A stretch of 21,383 nucleotides of DNA from DASWTL01 sp035575925 (GCA_035575925.1 DATLXK010000004.1:1-21383); one strand, 5' to 3'; shown: positions 6,942 through 15,746, counted from the stretch's first letter. Numbers and translations are program-made. The notes: a model not told the origin generated them from the sequence alone.

Positions 6942-8222
6942 ATGAGAGTATTATTTGCTCCGACTCTGACCAGTTTCTCTGACCAGTCACAAATGCGTAT
7001 GAGAAAGATGATAAATGCCCTGAAGGTTCCTGGTAACACCATCGGTATTCTTAATAGTGAAGATCATAATATAAAGAACCAGCAGGGAGTAATATACCTT
7101 AACGCTATTTCTGAAATTAATGAAGCCGACTGGGATATTATTCTGGTACAGAATAATTTAAATCTCCGGCGTGTTGGCAGACAGGTACGAAAGAAGCCCA
7201 TCTTATTTATTTCTGATAATAGCCGAAAAAAGGATCAGATTATCAATTTGCCTAACTTATATCAGGTTATATCCACTGGGAAGGATGCGGATGCTTCTAA
7301 CCGAGGAATATCATCAGAACTTATGGTATGTCTCAATATACCGGTATATAAGCCATCTAAAATATCTTATACAAACTCAGCGGAAAACAAACAGTATACA
7401 CTGGTGTATTTTGTTAATGAAAACGACGAAAACCTGAAAACAAGCAGGGCAGTAATAAAAGCTGTAAATTATATTCCCTATTCAACTTTAACAGTGGTAA
7501 CCTCCCGTGAGAATATTGCTATTCTCAAAGAGGTAGCTAATCATAATATTACCTTTCTTTCAGATAAAGGTTCGCCCGGCAAACACTTCAGTAAGTATGA
7601 TGTAGTGGTTGCCAATGAAGAAGTAGCGGTGGCGGCTTTGTTAAGTAAAAAGCCTGTAATTATAGTTGGAATTAACGGCCTGGGCGGACTTGTTTGCTCT
7701 GATAATCTGAATGACTTTATGCGGACGGGCTTTAAGGGCCGGATAGGAGGAACCCATGATGAAGATATACCTGTGGGATTGCTGGATTATGAAATACGGT
7801 ATGCAGTAGGTATAGAGGAAGAAAAAAATACACCATTTATTGATGAAACGGGGTATATAGCTTTAAAAAGTTATTATGGAAATGCCTGGCGAAAAAGGTT
7901 TATGCAGGTACTTAATACAAACCTTTGTATGTATCAGTATCTAACTAACAAGAAAATGCTTATAAAATTAATACCAGGGCTTTCTGAGAATATTTTTTTA
8001 CAACATCTTAAAGAGAATAGTGAAGTGGCAATAATTAATAAGTTGTCAGGTAAACTGGTTGGCTCTATAGGAAAAGAAGAAGCATTAATAATTAATTCAT
8101 GCAACAGGCTGCTAACTATTGAGGCCATTATCGAGAAACATAAAGAATATCCCGCCAAAGATATAATTGATTTTATAGTGCAATTATGGCAAAATAAAGT
8201 GCTTATGCTTCGTTTACCTTAA
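6942..8222 (+). CDS. GT-B-like glycosyltransferase-related protein with C-terminal RRE/PqqD-like domain
   Basis: This is a 426-residue soluble protein with no signal peptide, so it acts in the cytosol before export. Seen: an N-terminal Rossmann-like half (1-135, starting MRVLFAPTLTS), then a second Rossmann-like half (about 150-290) with strand-loop-strand patterns and the segment VAVAALLSKKPVIIVGINGLGG (quoted in part: KKPVIIVGINGLGG), typical of the nucleotide-sugar-binding half of GT-B enzymes. The last 70 residues (about 355-424) read like a PqqD-type winged helix: AIINKLSGKLVGSIGKEE, ALIINSCNRLLTIEAIIE, then an amphipathic helix and LWQNKVLML. PqqD-like RiPP recognition elements bind leader peptides, so this protein may bring the precursors to the glycosyltransferases or glycosylate them itself. 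The fold calls come from reading the sequence; I do not recognise a named family. It is translated in line with the next gene (5-base gap). It could instead be an inactive GT-B scaffold protein. Confidence 0.6.
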   Translation: MRVLFAPTLTSFSDQSQMRMRKMINALKVPGNTIGILNSEDHNIKNQQGVIYLNAISEINEADWDIILVQNNLNLRRVGRQVRKKPILFISDNSRKKDQIINLPNLYQVISTGKDADASNRGISSELMVCLNIPVYKPSKISYTNSAENKQYTLVYFVNENDENLKTSRAVIKAVNYIPYSTLTVVTSRENIAILKEVANHNITFLSDKGSPGKHFSKYDVVVANEEVAVAALLSKKPVIIVGINGLGGLVCSDNLNDFMRTGFKGRIGGTHDEDIPVGLLDYEIRYAVGIEEEKNTPFIDETGYIALKSYYGNAWRKRFMQVLNTNLCMYQYLTNKKMLIKLIPGLSENIFLQHLKENSEVAIINKLSGKLVGSIGKEEALIINSCNRLLTIEAIIEKHKEYPAKDIIDFIVQLWQNKVLMLRLP

Positions 8223-8227
8223 AAGAA

Positions 8228-9790
8228 ATGCGCTATCCGGCTAACCATTCGATATATAATGACTTTGATACGAGTATCATTCTGCCGTTTTATAAAAAGT
8301 TAGATGATTTTAAGGTTATCATTCGTGCTAACGCACCTTATTTCCAACGAAATGGGATAGAAGTGATTATAGTTATGGATGAGGATAGCGAGCAGCAAGG
8401 GGTATTAGAGCTGATTAAGCAGTCTCCTTTAATCAATTGGCGGGTAATTGTTAACAGCAAAGTACATGGATGGAGAAATCCCTGTAAAACCATCAACGTA
8501 GGTATTAAAGCAGCAGCCAAAAGTTATGTGATGGTTTGTAGCCCGGAAAGTGAATTTCATACTGATGCGATATTCCGATTAAGGTATATGGCTGAACATT
8601 ATTCTCCTTGTTTTACTGTAGGAAAAGTATTTTTTGGAAAACATGATAACCGTGGTACGTTTGGCCGGGCACTTCCTTATGGGAGCATCATGGTAAAAAA
8701 AGAATATCTGGAAAAGATTGGAGGGTATTCAGAGTTCTTTGACCGGTGGGGTGGAGAAGATAATAATTTTCGGGCCAAGCTGGAGTATGCAGGTATAAAA
8801 AAAGTATATGTTGATGATGCGATACTAATTCATTACGAAGAAGAGCAGGAAGGCCATACTAAGAGAGATGAAAAATCAGCGGAACTATCTGAGAATATAG
8901 TTAAAAGGGCTTTCTATCCTGAAAAAGAAGATTTTACCGATGAGAATTGGGGTAAAGATTTTGAAGGCATAGTATATGACTATCGTCATAATGAATATGC
9001 AGAAGAGCTGTGTAGAACCTATTTAAGTGTTTTTAAAAAGTTTGAAATATGCCGGCCAGATGCTTTTACAAAACAGTTTAAAGTTATAGCTCTTGTACAG
9101 ACCTATAATGAAAAGGCCCATATTCCCGAAGCATTAATCCACCTGGATGGTATCTGTGATGGGATCATTTTACTGGATGATGAAAGTACCGATGGAACAT
9201 ATGAGCTTGCCAAAAGTGAAAAGCTATTGCTTAAGGTGCAGAAAAAACGGAAAGAATTTGATGACCTGGAAAACAGAAATTTGTTACTGGACATCGCATC
9301 GTTTATCAAATCTGAGTGGTTGTTTTTTATTGATGCAGATGAAAGACTGATGCTATGGGATTCCAAACTGGAGGATCTATGCTCCGTAAATGTTAATGCC
9401 TATTGTTTTTACCTCGTCCATTTATGGGATTCTGAAACAACATACCGGACTGATATACCTGAACAAAGCCCGGTTGGAATACCAGGTGTGTTACATAGGT
9501 GGAGGATGTTTAAACATACAGGCCGTTCTCAGATAGTTAATAACAATAAGCTCCATTTTGAAGGATCTCCGTACCTTCCGGATAAAAAAGTAATAATACC
9601 GGTTTTGATTGTGCATTATGGAATGCTGAACCAACAGATCAGGGAACGCAAGTATCATAATTATATCAAAGAAGATTCTGCTGAAAGGCATAAAAATTAC
9701 AGATATTTTTTGGATGAAGATGTATGCCTGGAGCGGTTGGAAGGCCTCCCAAGGCTTACCCTAAGGCAATTCACTCAGAAAATCCTTTAA
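8228..9790 (+). CDS. Two-domain GT-A (GT2-like) glycosyltransferase, paralog 1
   Basis: This is a 520-residue cytosolic protein without membrane segments. Domain 1 (about 12-215) starts with DTSIILPFYKKLDDF and ends with the acceptor-side motif DRWGGEDNNFRAKLEY (172-187), typical of galactosyltransferase-like GT2/GT7C enzymes; where a DxD metal motif is expected it has CSPESEF (104-110). Domain 2 (about 285-500) is a separate GT2-type unit with VQTYNEK (290-296), LLDDESTDGTYE (315-326) and FIDADER (367-373), the last being a plausible metal-binding DxD. This second type resembles the WaaE/SunS-like GT2 group in outline. Two catalytic units in one chain could attach a sugar and then extend it. 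The gene overlaps none of its neighbours but sits 5 and 3 bases from them, so it is co-translated with the RRE-like protein and with its own paralog. Likely substrate: the precursor peptides; alternatively a surface glycan. Confidence 0.85.
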   Translation: MRYPANHSIYNDFDTSIILPFYKKLDDFKVIIRANAPYFQRNGIEVIIVMDEDSEQQGVLELIKQSPLINWRVIVNSKVHGWRNPCKTINVGIKAAAKSYVMVCSPESEFHTDAIFRLRYMAEHYSPCFTVGKVFFGKHDNRGTFGRALPYGSIMVKKEYLEKIGGYSEFFDRWGGEDNNFRAKLEYAGIKKVYVDDAILIHYEEEQEGHTKRDEKSAELSENIVKRAFYPEKEDFTDENWGKDFEGIVYDYRHNEYAEELCRTYLSVFKKFEICRPDAFTKQFKVIALVQTYNEKAHIPEALIHLDGICDGIILLDDESTDGTYELAKSEKLLLKVQKKRKEFDDLENRNLLLDIASFIKSEWLFFIDADERLMLWDSKLEDLCSVNVNAYCFYLVHLWDSETTYRTDIPEQSPVGIPGVLHRWRMFKHTGRSQIVNNNKLHFEGSPYLPDKKVIIPVLIVHYGMLNQQIRERKYHNYIKEDSAERHKNYRYFLDEDVCLERLEGLPRLTLRQFTQKIL

Positions 9791-9793
9791 ATT

Positions 9794-11347
9794 ATGCGTT
9801 ATCCTGCCTATCATTCAATACTTACGAACTTCGATACGAGTATTATCCTGCCTTTTTATAAGAAACTGGGTGACTTTAAACGTATACTTCCGATTAATGC
9901 GCATTATTTTCAGCGGAACGGAATAGAGGTGATTATTGTTATGGATGAGCCGTCAGAGCAAGAGGCGGTAATTGATTTTATAAAAAAATATCCTTTAATT
10001 AATTGGATAGTTATTGTAAATGATCAGCCGCATGATTGGAGAAACCCCTGTAAAGCAATGAATGTGGGCGTAAAGGTTGCAACAAAAAATTACATTATGG
10101 TATGCAGCCCGGAAAGTGAATTTTATACGGATGTTATCTTTCGCTTGAGGTATTTAGCAGATAGTTTTGAGCCCTGCTTTGCTATAGGAAAAGTAATTTT
10201 CGGAAAATATAATATTGATAATAATCCTGAATCTGGCAGAACGCTTCCTTACGGCAGCTTGTTAGTAAAAAAGAAACACGCAGAACAGGTGGCTGGTTAC
10301 TCGGAGTACTTTGATCAGTGGGGCGGTGAAGATGATAATTTTCGGGCCAAGCTGGAGTATCACGGGATAAAAAAAGTATATGTTGATGATGCGGTACTAA
10401 TTCATTATGAAGAAGAGAAAGATGGTTTTAATCAACGGGCTGAAAAGTCAAACGAGCTACTCGAAGAGATTGTCCGTCGTTCTTACTACCCGGCTAAAGA
10501 TGACTTTATCAATTCAGGCTGGGGTACTGATTTCTCAAAGATTATTTATGATTACAGAGATTATCCATTTACAGAAGAATTATGCAAGTCTCATCTGAAT
10601 GCCTTCAAAAGATATGAAATATGCAGGAAAGATGTTTTTAATAAAAAATACCGGATCATAGCGCTCATCCAAACCTATAATGAAAAACAGCACATGCCAG
10701 AGGTATTGTTACATTTGGATACTGTTTGCGATGGGATTATTTTGTTAGATGATGATAGCACAGACGGAACCTATGAACTGGCTAAGAGTGAGAAGTTATT
10801 ATTAAAGGTCCAAAAATCCCGGAAAGAATTTGATGACCTGAAAAACCGAAACCTGTTATTGGACATCGCGTCGTTTATCAAATCTGAGTGGGCCTTTTTT
10901 ATCGATGCGGATGAACGGTTTGACAGCCGGTTCCAGGATCTTGAAAAGGTTATTGACCATACAAAAAGTAATGTAGTAAGTTTCTGGTTAGTAAATACCT
11001 GGGATTCATCGGGCATGTATCGTACTGACATTACTGATTCCGGAAACTATTCAGCAAATGGTATACTTTCCAGAGCCAGGATGTTTAAGAATGATAGAGG
11101 TCGGGTACAGATTGTTATAAAAGATACACGTAAGCTCCACTTTCCGGTGGTCCCGTGTACTTCTCACCCTTATCCAAGTGGAATTTTACTTATTCATTAT
11201 GGATTACAGGATAAAGAAAAAAGGAGAGAAAAGTGCAGGTTCTATAAGATTGAAGATGATTACCAGAAGCGGGAACTTGATGAATTTTATAATTATATGC
11301 TTGATGATAATCCATGTTTATCACAAATAGATAGCATTTCATTGTAA
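9794..11347 (+). CDS. Two-domain GT-A (GT2-like) glycosyltransferase, paralog 2
   Basis: This 517-residue protein is a tandem duplicate of the preceding gene. It starts alike (MRYPAYHSILTNFDTSIILP) and keeps every motif in the same order: CSPESEF, DQWGGEDDNFRAKLEY, IQTYNEK, LLDDDSTDGTYE and FIDADER. Identity is high in both cores, with blocks of near-identical DNA (for example TTCGGGCCAAGCTGGAGTAT at 8768 and 10339). Divergence is concentrated after the DADER motif, near the C-terminus, where acceptor recognition usually lies. The two proteins may therefore glycosylate different peptides, different sites, or successive sugars. It begins 3 bases after the upstream stop and is the last gene of the operon; the convergent peptidase gene ends 18 bases downstream with no clear terminator between them. 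Confidence 0.85.
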   Translation: MRYPAYHSILTNFDTSIILPFYKKLGDFKRILPINAHYFQRNGIEVIIVMDEPSEQEAVIDFIKKYPLINWIVIVNDQPHDWRNPCKAMNVGVKVATKNYIMVCSPESEFYTDVIFRLRYLADSFEPCFAIGKVIFGKYNIDNNPESGRTLPYGSLLVKKKHAEQVAGYSEYFDQWGGEDDNFRAKLEYHGIKKVYVDDAVLIHYEEEKDGFNQRAEKSNELLEEIVRRSYYPAKDDFINSGWGTDFSKIIYDYRDYPFTEELCKSHLNAFKRYEICRKDVFNKKYRIIALIQTYNEKQHMPEVLLHLDTVCDGIILLDDDSTDGTYELAKSEKLLLKVQKSRKEFDDLKNRNLLLDIASFIKSEWAFFIDADERFDSRFQDLEKVIDHTKSNVVSFWLVNTWDSSGMYRTDITDSGNYSANGILSRARMFKNDRGRVQIVIKDTRKLHFPVVPCTSHPYPSGILLIHYGLQDKEKRREKCRFYKIEDDYQKRELDEFYNYMLDDNPCLSQIDSISL

Positions 11348-11365
11348 TTCTCGTTTTTATATTAA

Positions 11366-13501
11366 CTATTTATATCCCAACCCCATATTAAACAGTAAAA
11401 AAGACCATTTATCCGCCTGTTCCTCAATAATCTTGCTGGTAGGCTTTCCTGCACCATGTCCGGCATTGGTTTCAATGCGGATTAGCACAGGAGCTGCACC
11501 CCGATGAGTTTCCTGTAAATTTGCCGCAAATTTAAATGAATGAGCAGGTACCACGCGATCGTCATGATCTGCTGTTGTTACCAGTGTGGCAGGATATTTT
11601 ACACCGGGCTTTAGGGCATGGTACGGAGAATATTTATACAGGTATTCGAACATTTCTTTGGAATCTTCGGCAGTACCATAGTCATATGCCCAGCCAGCTC
11701 CCGCTGTGAATTTATTATAACGCAGCATGTCCAAAACTCCAACAGCAGGCAATGCTACCTTAAAAAGATCAGGGCGTTGGGTTATAGCAGCACCTACCAG
11801 CAAGCCACCATTTGACCCTCCGGAAATTGACAGATAGTCTTTTGAAGTATATTTATTGCTGATGAGATATTCAGCCGCTGAAATAAAATCATCAAATACA
11901 TTCTGTTTCTTCATTTTGGTGCCTGCAAGATGCCATTTTTCACCATACTCGCCACCGCCACGAAGATTCGGGACTGCAAAAATTCCACCCTGCTCTAAAA
12001 ATATAATATTTGATGTGCTGAATGCGGGTGTCAGGCTTACGTTAAAGCCTCCGTAGCCATAAAGCAGAGTTGGATTTTTTCCGTTGAGCGATATTTCCTT
12101 TCTATGTGTAATGATCATGGGGACTTTTGTTCCATCTTTGGAAGTAAAGAACACCTGCCTTGATTCGTACAATGCAGGATTAAATTGTACCCCTGATTTT
12201 TTATAAAGCGTTGATTTTCCTGTAACTGGATTATATTTAAAAATAGTTGACGGGTAGATGTATGATGTAAACGTATAGTAAATAGCCTTATCCGTCTTTT
12301 TCCCGTTAAATCCCGAGGCCGACCCTACTCCCGGTAGCGTTATAGTCTGTTCCAGCTTGCCGTTAAGATTGTACTGCAGTACAAGTGAGGTTGCATCTTT
12401 CAGGTAATTTGCAAATATTTTGCCTCCCGCAGTAGAAGGGGATAGCACATTCTCTGTTTCGGGGATAAGATCTTTCCAGTTTTGAGGTGCTGGATTTGCT
12501 GCATCTACAGTAACAATCCGGGAATTAGGAGCATTTAAATTAGTGAAAATATATAATTTACTTCCTGCATTTTCAATAACGGTATGCTCGTTATTCATAT
12601 CAGTTACTACAGGAATTATCTGAGAATTTGGGATGGTAAGGTTACGGATGTACAATTCGTTGCCGGTAGTAGAGTTAGCAGCAGTAATTACCAGGTAACG
12701 GTTATCTTCCGTTACATATCCGCTAATGTACCTGCGCGGCGTTTCCTCGCCGCCAAAAATAAGCTGGTCGTCAGCTTGTTTTGTACCGAGTTTATGATAA
12801 AAAAGCTTATGATGCTGGGTCATTCCGGAAAGCTGGCTGCCTTCTTTGGGTTTATCATAACTGCTGTAATAAAACCCTTCGTTACCTTTCCAGGAAAGGC
12901 CTGAAAATTTAACATCAGTAAGTGTGTCGCCAACTAATGATTTGTCAGCAGTATTCAATACTACCACTTTCCGCCAGTCAGAACCGCCTTCAGATAACTG
13001 ATAAGCAGCAAGTTTGCCATCCTTTGTAAATGTTATATCAGCCAGGGATGTAGTACCTTCTTTTGAAAATTTGTTCGGATCAAGAAAAATTTCTGCCTGT
13101 CCATCCGCTTTCTGCCGGTATAAAACGCTTTGGTTTTGTAAACCATTATTTTTATAAAAATAGGTAAAGCTACCTTCTGTAAACGGGGCCGAAAACTTTT
13201 CATAATTCCACAAATCTGACAGGCGGCTTTTTATTTGATTCCGGAAGGGTATATTTTCAAGATAAGCTTGTGTAACCTTATTCTGTGCCTCCACCCATAA
13301 TTTTGTTTCTGCAGAACGATCATCTTCAAGCCACCGGTAAGGATCCGTTACAGTTGTGCCGAAGTAAGTATCTTTTACACTGATTTTTTTTGTTTTTGGA
13401 TAAGACATAGATGGCTTGGATTGAGTAGTACTGTGCTGTGCGATTCCTGAAAATGGAAGGAATAGTATAAACAGCAGGTTAAAATAATTTGATGATTTCA
13501 T
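11366..13501 (-). CDS. Secreted prolyl oligopeptidase, S9A family
   Basis: This 711-residue serine peptidase cuts short peptides after proline. Seen: an N-terminal signal peptide (hydrophobic FNLLFILFLPFSGIA, about 7-21), the S9A opening YPKTKKISVKDTYFGTTVTD and DPYRWLEDDRS, a beta-propeller region (about 80-430) and an alpha/beta-hydrolase domain with catalytic Ser in GGSNGG (S563), Asp in ADHDDRVVP (about 648) and His in NAGHGAG (H682). Length and spacing match complete prolyl oligopeptidases. It acts in the periplasm in peptide turnover. It is on the opposite strand from the peptide cluster and looks like a core gene of this group of bacteria. Confidence 0.95.
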   Translation of the reverse strand: MKSSNYFNLLFILFLPFSGIAQHSTTQSKPSMSYPKTKKISVKDTYFGTTVTDPYRWLEDDRSAETKLWVEAQNKVTQAYLENIPFRNQIKSRLSDLWNYEKFSAPFTEGSFTYFYKNNGLQNQSVLYRQKADGQAEIFLDPNKFSKEGTTSLADITFTKDGKLAAYQLSEGGSDWRKVVVLNTADKSLVGDTLTDVKFSGLSWKGNEGFYYSSYDKPKEGSQLSGMTQHHKLFYHKLGTKQADDQLIFGGEETPRRYISGYVTEDNRYLVITAANSTTGNELYIRNLTIPNSQIIPVVTDMNNEHTVIENAGSKLYIFTNLNAPNSRIVTVDAANPAPQNWKDLIPETENVLSPSTAGGKIFANYLKDATSLVLQYNLNGKLEQTITLPGVGSASGFNGKKTDKAIYYTFTSYIYPSTIFKYNPVTGKSTLYKKSGVQFNPALYESRQVFFTSKDGTKVPMIITHRKEISLNGKNPTLLYGYGGFNVSLTPAFSTSNIIFLEQGGIFAVPNLRGGGEYGEKWHLAGTKMKKQNVFDDFISAAEYLISNKYTSKDYLSISGGSNGGLLVGAAITQRPDLFKVALPAVGVLDMLRYNKFTAGAGWAYDYGTAEDSKEMFEYLYKYSPYHALKPGVKYPATLVTTADHDDRVVPAHSFKFAANLQETHRGAAPVLIRIETNAGHGAGKPTSKIIEEQADKWSFLLFNMGLGYK

Positions 13502-13600
13502 AATCGGCTATATTTTCACAGGACTTTAAAATTAATAAATTAATGTGCAAGCGATTAACCTTTAGAGCCTCATCTTTAAATTTTACTTATTTTTGATGAC

Positions 13601-14353
13601 ATGCCCAGGGGTAAAAAAATATATTTCGCTTCCGACTTCCATCTTGGAGTGCCTGATTATCCCGCAACCCGCCTGAGAGAAGCCCATATTGTAAGCTGGC
13701 TAAACTTTATTAAAGATGATGCAGCAGAAATTTATCTGGTAGGAGATATTTTTGATTTTTGGTTTGAATATGCTACGGTAGTTCCCAAAGGGTTCATCAG
13801 GTTGCAGGGAAAACTTGCAGAACTTTCAGATGCCGGAGTGAAAATCACCTTTTTTAAGGGAAATCATGATATGTGGATGTTTGATTACTTTAAAAATGAA
13901 TTAGGAGCTGATGTCATTTCGGATTCGCTGATTATTGAGAGGGACGCCAAAAAAATATACCTGCATCACGGTGACGGGCTTGGCCCCGGAGAAGGTAAAT
14001 ATAAAATTTTGAAGAAGTTCTTCAGAAGCAATATATGCCAGTGGCTTTTTGCGCGCTTGCATCCTAATTTGGGTATTAGCATTGCACAAAGGTGGTCCAA
14101 AAAAAGCCGTATTGCGAACAATAAAAAGGAAGAGTTTAAAGGTGAATCAGAATATTTGGTATCTTATTGCAAGGAAGTGCTTAAATACGAACATTACGAT
14201 TATATGATTTTCGGGCACCGCCATTTACCTTTGGATATATCTTTAAAACCAAACTGCCGCTACATTAATCTGGGGGAGTGGATAAACTATTTTTCTTATG
14301 CTGAATTTGAAAACGGTAACCTGGAACTAAAATACTTTATCAAAAACACTTGA
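13601..14353 (+). CDS. lpxH: UDP-2,3-diacylglucosamine diphosphatase-like metallophosphoesterase
   Basis: This 250-residue calcineurin-like phosphoesterase has the LpxH pattern, which removes UMP from UDP-2,3-diacylglucosamine in lipid A synthesis at the inner membrane. Seen: metal ligands in ASDFHLG (D12, H14), LVGDIFDFWFE (D49), FKGNHDMW (N88, H89), a His in LHHGDG, and IFGHRHLP (H206, H208); the helical insertion RLHPNLGISIAQRWS is typical of LpxH-type proteins. Bacteroidota carry such LpxH-like enzymes as separate cytosolic proteins of about this length. A -7-like box TATTTTTG (13588-13595) lies only 5 bases before the start, without a good -33, so a leaderless mRNA is possible but not shown. 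The specific substrate is inferred from family resemblance. Confidence 0.85.
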   Translation: MPRGKKIYFASDFHLGVPDYPATRLREAHIVSWLNFIKDDAAEIYLVGDIFDFWFEYATVVPKGFIRLQGKLAELSDAGVKITFFKGNHDMWMFDYFKNELGADVISDSLIIERDAKKIYLHHGDGLGPGEGKYKILKKFFRSNICQWLFARLHPNLGISIAQRWSKKSRIANNKKEEFKGESEYLVSYCKEVLKYEHYDYMIFGHRHLPLDISLKPNCRYINLGEWINYFSYAEFENGNLELKYFIKNT

Positions 14354-14521
14354 TTGGTTGTGTTAACCTGTAATGCTAAGCTATATCAGATAAAAATCTT
14401 TGTTACTTTTGCATTTGGAGCACTGCAGGAAGTTATATAAACCCGATTGAAGCGGTACGATAGTATAGCATAAAGCGGGGCAATCTTTAACAGGAGCACT
14501 ACTTTTGCTTTTCAAAAATAT

Positions 14522-15598
14522 ATGTTAGAAAAATTAGAGGCTATTAAATTACGCTGGGAAGAAGTGGAACGTGAGCTTAGCAGTCCGCAGGCGATGACGG
14601 ATATGAAGCGGTATGCCCAGTTAAATAAAGAATATAAGGATCTGGGTAAAATTGTTGATGAATACAAAATTTATCAGAATACCATTTCTAACATAGATGC
14701 TAATAAAAACATACTGGCCACCGAGAAAGATGATGAGATGCGTGAAATGGCAAAAATGGATTTGGACGAGCTTCTGGAGCTAAAAGAGAATACAGAGGAA
14801 AAGGTGCGGTTAATGCTTATACCTAAAGATCCGGAGGACGAAAAAAATGCGATGCTGGAGATAAGGGGCGGAACCGGCGGAGATGAGGCCGCCATATTTG
14901 CGGGTGACCTTTACAGGATGTATACGCGTTTCTGTGAAAAGCGTGGCTGGAGGATCGAGGTGATTGATGTAACTGAAGGTACGGCAGGGGGATATAAGGA
15001 GGTAATATTAAAAGTAAGCGGCGAAGATGTTTACGGACAGTTAAAGTACGAATCGGGAGTGCATCGTGTACAGCGGGTTCCTGATACAGAAACCCAGGGC
15101 CGCGTGCATACTTCAGCGGCATCGGTAGCGGTGCTTCCTGAAGCTGAAGAAGTTGATGTATACTTAAATCCTGCTGATATTGAGCTGCAAACATCCAGAT
15201 CTGGCGGTGCAGGCGGACAGAATGTAAATAAGGTAGAGACTAAAGTACAGTTAACCCATAAACCTTCTGGTATTGTAGTAGTATGCCAGATAGAACGCTC
15301 GCAATTAGGCAACAGGGAACGGGCTATGGAAATGTTACGAAGTAAGCTTTACGATAGGGAACTGACTAAGCATAACGCAGCTATTGCCAGCAAAAGGAAG
15401 ACCATGGTTTCCTCCGGTGATCGTTCTGCAAAAGTGCGAACCTATAATTATCCGCAGGGAAGGGTTACCGAACACCGCATTGGGATGACCCTTTATAATC
15501 TCCCGGCGATTATGGATGGCGATATCCAGGAAATTATTGATGCCCTTCAGTTTGCCGAAAATGCAGAAAAGATGAAAGAAGGTGCAACAGAATCATAA
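14522..15598 (+). CDS. prfA: Peptide chain release factor 1
   Basis: This is a 358-residue class I release factor that ends translation at UAA and UAG. Seen: the N-terminal helical domain, the stop-codon recognition tripeptide PDT (187-189, the PxT form of RF1, not the SPF of RF2) within QRVPDTETQGRVHTSA, and the universal GGQ loop GGAGGQNVNK (GGQ 231-233) that acts at the peptidyl-transferase centre. Full normal length. The 168 bases upstream hold two -7-like boxes (TACTTTTG at 14404 and 14500) but neither has a -33 TTTG at the right distance, so the promoter is not settled. Confidence 0.97.
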   Translation: MLEKLEAIKLRWEEVERELSSPQAMTDMKRYAQLNKEYKDLGKIVDEYKIYQNTISNIDANKNILATEKDDEMREMAKMDLDELLELKENTEEKVRLMLIPKDPEDEKNAMLEIRGGTGGDEAAIFAGDLYRMYTRFCEKRGWRIEVIDVTEGTAGGYKEVILKVSGEDVYGQLKYESGVHRVQRVPDTETQGRVHTSAASVAVLPEAEEVDVYLNPADIELQTSRSGGAGGQNVNKVETKVQLTHKPSGIVVVCQIERSQLGNRERAMEMLRSKLYDRELTKHNAAIASKRKTMVSSGDRSAKVRTYNYPQGRVTEHRIGMTLYNLPAIMDGDIQEIIDALQFAENAEKMKEGATES

Positions 15599-15661
15599 TA
15601 GAAGGCGCTTTTCAGTTGAGTATTAGGCGGTTAAACAGGGTATAAAATTTAGTTTTTTATA

Positions 15662-15693
15662 TTTGCAGTGTAGGGAAGATAAGCCTATATTTG
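15662..15693 (+). promoter_or_regulatory. Bacteroidota-type promoter for the tRNA pair
   Basis: TTTG at 15662-15665, exactly 20 bases, then TATATTTG at 15686-15693, matches the phylum's -33 TTTG / -7 TAnnTTTG promoter fully. Transcription should begin near 15700, about 45 bases before tRNA-Lys. A second TATATTTG at 15658-15665 overlaps the -33 box and lacks its own upstream element. Confidence 0.7.
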
Positions 15694-15746
15694 CCTCACT
15701 TTTTCGGAAAAGCACTATTTTGAAAAAGGAGTTCTAAAATAAGGAT

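Noticed and set aside
11366..13501. Prolyl oligopeptidase as the leader peptidase of the peptide cluster.
   Set aside because: It is secreted, convergent and on the opposite strand, complete in the common S9A form, and the leaders end in GlyGly, which the intact C39 domain should cut.
13588..13595. TATTTTTG just before lpxH as a firm promoter giving a leaderless mRNA.
   Set aside because: There is no -33 TTTG at 19-20 bases upstream, and T-rich -7-like matches are frequent in this AT-rich DNA. Mentioned only as a possibility in the gene entry.
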